From JADFQT01 sp047516825 (GTDB lineage: Bacteria; Chloroflexota; Dehalococcoidia; Lucifugimonadales; UBA3495), in NCBI GenBank assembly GCA_047516825.1, contig JAKZUA010000021.1:1-24993 (forward strand): a stretch of 24,993 bases of DNA, read 5' to 3'. Below, piece after piece: positions 22,795 to 24,993 of this stretch; positions within the stretch are counted from its first letter, which is position 1, and each line of letters begins with the position of its first letter. A program made the position numbers and the translations under genes. The notes beneath the pieces were generated by a model, which ran no database searches, was not told where the DNA came from, and was given only the letters and a program-made list of their open reading frames with translations.

Positions 22795-24483
22795 CTAAGC
22801 CGCCTGCAACCCAAGTCTCGCCGTCTCCTCCTCCACCAATCCAGGGTCCAGTTTGGTATATAGCGGACGGGGTTCCCGCAACGGGGCGCCCGGCTTGATG
22901 GCATCCGTCAAATACGCAAAGTCCCACTTCTCTGATTCGATGGCGCCGTCGAACCCCAGATACTCGTGCAGCCGCTGGGAGCTGAAGGGCAAGTAGGGAG
23001 CCAGGGTCACTTTCAGGCAATTCAGCACCCGAATCGCCACGTTGAGGGTGGTGGCCGCCGCCAGCCGGTCGGACTTGATGGCCTGCCAGGGGGCCTGGGA
23101 ATCCAGGTATCGGTTCGCTTCCTGAGCCAGAGAAAAGGCCTGGGCCAACCCTACCTTGAAGCGGGTATGGTAGAGACTGTCGCCAACCTGGTCCATCGCC
23201 CGGCGGGCGGTTTCCAGCAGCGCTTCATCGGCCTGGGACAAAGGACCCGGCTCCGGGATAGCCCCGGCGAAGTTCCGGTAGGTGAAAGACAAGACCCGAT
23301 TCACCAGATTTCCATAGGTGGCGACCAGCTCTTCGTTGTTACGGCGAAGGAACTCAGACCAGGAAAAGTCGGCGTCCCCGCTTTCCGGCATGTTGATCGA
23401 CAAAAGGTAGCGCAGCGGATCTGGATCGTAACGCTCCAGATAGTCGGGCAGCCAGACCGCCCAGTTTTGGCTGGTGGAGAACTTGCGGTTCTCCAAGCTC
23501 AGAAACTCGTTGGCCGGTACGTCATAGGGCAGATTCAGGTCGTGGCCGTAGCCCATCAGCATGGCCGGCCAGATAATGCTGTGGAAGGGAATGTTGTCCT
23601 TACCGATGAAATAGTAGCTTTTGGTTGTTGGCTCCTTCCAAAAATCCTGCCAGCGATCCGGCTGGCCGGTTTGCTGGGCCCACTCCATGGCCGCCGAGAG
23701 ATAGCCGATTACCGCCTCGAACCAGACGTAGATGCGCTTGTCCTCGTAACCCTCCAGCGGAACCGGCACGCCCCAGGAGAGATCCCGGGTGATGGCGCGG
23801 TCCTTCAAGCCGCCCTCCAGAAATGCGCGGGTGAAGTTCAGCACGTTGGGCCGCCAGTGAGATTGCTGCCGAACCCAGTCCAGAAGGGGCTGCTCAAAGG
23901 CGGAAAGCTTCAGGAAGAAGTGTTCGGAATCTCGGAACTCCGGAGTGCGGCCGCACAGGACGCAATGCGGTTGAATCAGGTCCTGGGGGTCCAGTGTACG
24001 CCCGCAGGCGTCGCATTGATCGCCCCGGGCGCGTTCCTCGCCGCAGTGGGGACAAGTTCCTTCAACGTAGCGGTCTGGTAAGAACCGATGACAGCCGGCG
24101 CAATAAGCCAGCTGCATAACTTCCTGGTAGATATACCCCTGTTCCCGCAATACTCCAAAGATTTCGTGGACTACCTTTTCATGGTTCTCGGTATGAGTGT
24201 TGGTGAATAGGTCGAAGGTTATACCCAGCTGCTGCCACGTCTCCACGAACTGGGCGTGATAACGGTACAAGACCTCCTCCGGTGAAATGTTCTCTTGGCC
24301 GGCTCGAATGGTTATCGGAGTGCCGTGGGCGTCGCTGCCGGAGACCATCAGGACTTCATTGCCGCGCAGCCGGTGATAGCGGGCGAAAATATCGGCGGGC
24401 AAATAACACCCGGCCAGGTGGCCCAAGTGCAGGGGCCCGTTGGCGTAAGGCCAAGCGACGCCTATGAAAATACGTTCCGACAA
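22795..24483 (-). CDS. metG: Methionyl-tRNA synthetase
   Basis: Class I aminoacyl-tRNA synthetase that charges tRNA-Met. The HIGH-type motif is HLGH at 19-22 and the KMSKS-type motif is KFSTS at 334-338. The connective peptide holds four C-x2-C pairs (C128/C131, C144/C147, C157/C160 and C174/C177), enough for two zinc knuckles, which marks the longer-CP class of MetRS. The anticodon-binding helical domain follows from about residue 390 (NNEELVATYGNLVNRV). With 562 residues it has no C-terminal tRNA-binding EMAP-like domain, which is normal for part of the family. The start is TTG at 24483 with GGAGGAA upstream, and no ATG is available between the two. It is the first gene of a leftward pair with the polyprenyl diphosphate synthase. 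Confidence 0.95.
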   Translation of the reverse strand: MSERIFIGVAWPYANGPLHLGHLAGCYLPADIFARYHRLRGNEVLMVSGSDAHGTPITIRAGQENISPEEVLYRYHAQFVETWQQLGITFDLFTNTHTENHEKVVHEIFGVLREQGYIYQEVMQLAYCAGCHRFLPDRYVEGTCPHCGEERARGDQCDACGRTLDPQDLIQPHCVLCGRTPEFRDSEHFFLKLSAFEQPLLDWVRQQSHWRPNVLNFTRAFLEGGLKDRAITRDLSWGVPVPLEGYEDKRIYVWFEAVIGYLSAAMEWAQQTGQPDRWQDFWKEPTTKSYYFIGKDNIPFHSIIWPAMLMGYGHDLNLPYDVPANEFLSLENRKFSTSQNWAVWLPDYLERYDPDPLRYLLSINMPESGDADFSWSEFLRRNNEELVATYGNLVNRVLSFTYRNFAGAIPEPGPLSQADEALLETARRAMDQVGDSLYHTRFKVGLAQAFSLAQEANRYLDSQAPWQAIKSDRLAAATTLNVAIRVLNCLKVTLAPYLPFSSQRLHEYLGFDGAIESEKWDFAYLTDAIKPGAPLREPRPLYTKLDPGLVEEETARLGLQAA

Positions 24484-24794
24484 GTATGCGGTTCCTCCCC
24501 GGGAGATTAAATCGAGGTAGCAGGATCGGGGAAGCAGGCTTGGTCCTGCCGGATTGAGGAGCCGAGTTGCCGCACCGCCGGCAGCGGCTGTATTCTATCA
24601 CAATCTCAATAATTTCAGTTGCCAACCTTTTAATGAACGCGGCATGCCAGCACGGCGGGCCGGTATAATAATTTTCTCCAAATGTTACCCGCAGCGAAGC
24701 CAGGGGTCTAAAATCCCTGAGGACATGGTCCTCACGCCATTGGCCATGGCATAACTATTGTATTGACTCAGAAGGTAATACGGGCCCAAAATTT

Positions 24795-24830
24795 AGATTC
24801 TTCAGTCGCTTCGCTCCTTCGGAATGACAG
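24795..24830 (-). repeat. Dispersed repeat of the TGTCATTCCGAA type, copy 2
   Basis: Read on the minus strand this stretch begins TGTCATTCCGAAGGAGCGAA and ends in GAAGAATCT, and matches 9616-9650 with about three differences. Unlike copy 1 it lacks the second palindromic arm, so it looks like a half-element. Confidence 0.7.
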
Positions 24831-24958
24831 GGGTAGTTTCGAGATAGTTATTCGGTGGGACAGACGGCAGAGGAAGGGGTTAACAACCAGCCTGCTCGGG
24901 TTTTAATCAAGAAAGTGACCAAGGCTGTTTCTCGCATTTGCGCTCCCTCTGCCTCAGG

Positions 24959-24988
24959 TTGACAAAGCGGGAATCCGACTGTTAACAT
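24959..24988 (+). promoter_or_regulatory. Sigma70-type promoter reading out of the right end
   Basis: A perfect TTGACA at 24959-24964 and TAACAT at 24983-24988 are separated by 18 bp. The transcribed gene would lie beyond the window. Confidence 0.5.
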
Positions 24989-24993
24989 CGTGC

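Larger units (their letters stand above)
24484..24993. other. Right-end intergenic region
   Basis: About 510 bases without a convincing gene on either strand. Contents seen are the leader of metG, a dispersed repeat at 24795-24830 and a good outward promoter at 24959-24988. The short rightward frame at 24554-24754 has no ribosome-binding site or recognisable domain. Confidence 0.55.

Noticed and set aside
22787..23020. N-terminal extension of the prenyl synthase frame into metG
   Set aside because: The frame is open but overlaps metG and the extra residues do not belong to the prenyl synthase fold; the TTG at 22786 has the ribosome-binding site.
22966..24081. Rightward reading frame of 371 codons
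   Set aside because: It is antisense to the certain metG gene and its composition reflects the complementary codon pattern.

Overview
The window looks like chromosomal DNA of an uncultured, fairly GC-rich bacterium. Many genes start with TTG or GTG behind a good Shine-Dalgarno, and TAG is the commonest stop (at least ten genes). The mix of gene families (luciferase-like flavin monooxygenase, stand-alone acyl-CoA dehydrogenases, PPi-type phosphofructokinase, NHL propeller, B12/radical-SAM-like protein, CMD-family protein, YtcJ-type amidohydrolase, a guanylate kinase P-loop ending GKD) suggests Chloroflexota, possibly a Dehalococcoidia/SAR202-type lineage. That placement is an inference from family recognition, not from a marker-gene tree.

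Layout. Positions 1-58 hold the start of a leftward gene that looks like an ISAs1-type transposase. Positions 240-2732 carry two rightward acyl-CoA dehydrogenase genes; the first is cut by one in-frame TAG at 1206-1208, after which the reading frame continues intact to 1400. Positions 2901-6616 are leftward: an MBL-fold hydrolase, an SRPBCC protein plus LLM-class flavin oxidoreductase pair, and a TlpA-like thioredoxin lipoprotein whose 3' end is triplicated as a 20-bp tandem repeat. Positions 6942-12200 are rightward: a B12-binding/radical-SAM-like protein that has lost the iron-sulfur cysteines, a PPi-type phosphofructokinase, and a DUF1800 protein followed 11 bp later by an NHL beta-propeller. 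Positions 12256-16705 are leftward: a carboxymuconolactone-decarboxylase-family protein with its own promoter, and a glycine betaine/proline-type ABC importer in the order ATPase, permease, lipoprotein binding protein. Positions 17177-21761 are rightward: prephenate dehydrogenase, guanylate kinase, lipoyl synthase and an amidohydrolase. Positions 21803-24483 are leftward: methionyl-tRNA synthetase, then a polyprenyl diphosphate synthase whose ribosome-binding site overlaps the metG stop. The last 500 bases have no convincing gene but hold a dispersed repeat and a good promoter pointing out of the window.

Most of the window is ordinary housekeeping and catabolic content. The points that deserve attention are the cysteine-less radical-SAM homologue, the amber-interrupted dehydrogenase, the DUF1800-NHL pair without the usual DUF1501 partner, a perfect 11-bp inverted repeat just ahead of the binding-protein gene, and two families of dispersed palindromic repeats that each occur twice between genes. 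I did not find a CRISPR array, tRNA, rRNA, prophage or clear defence system.
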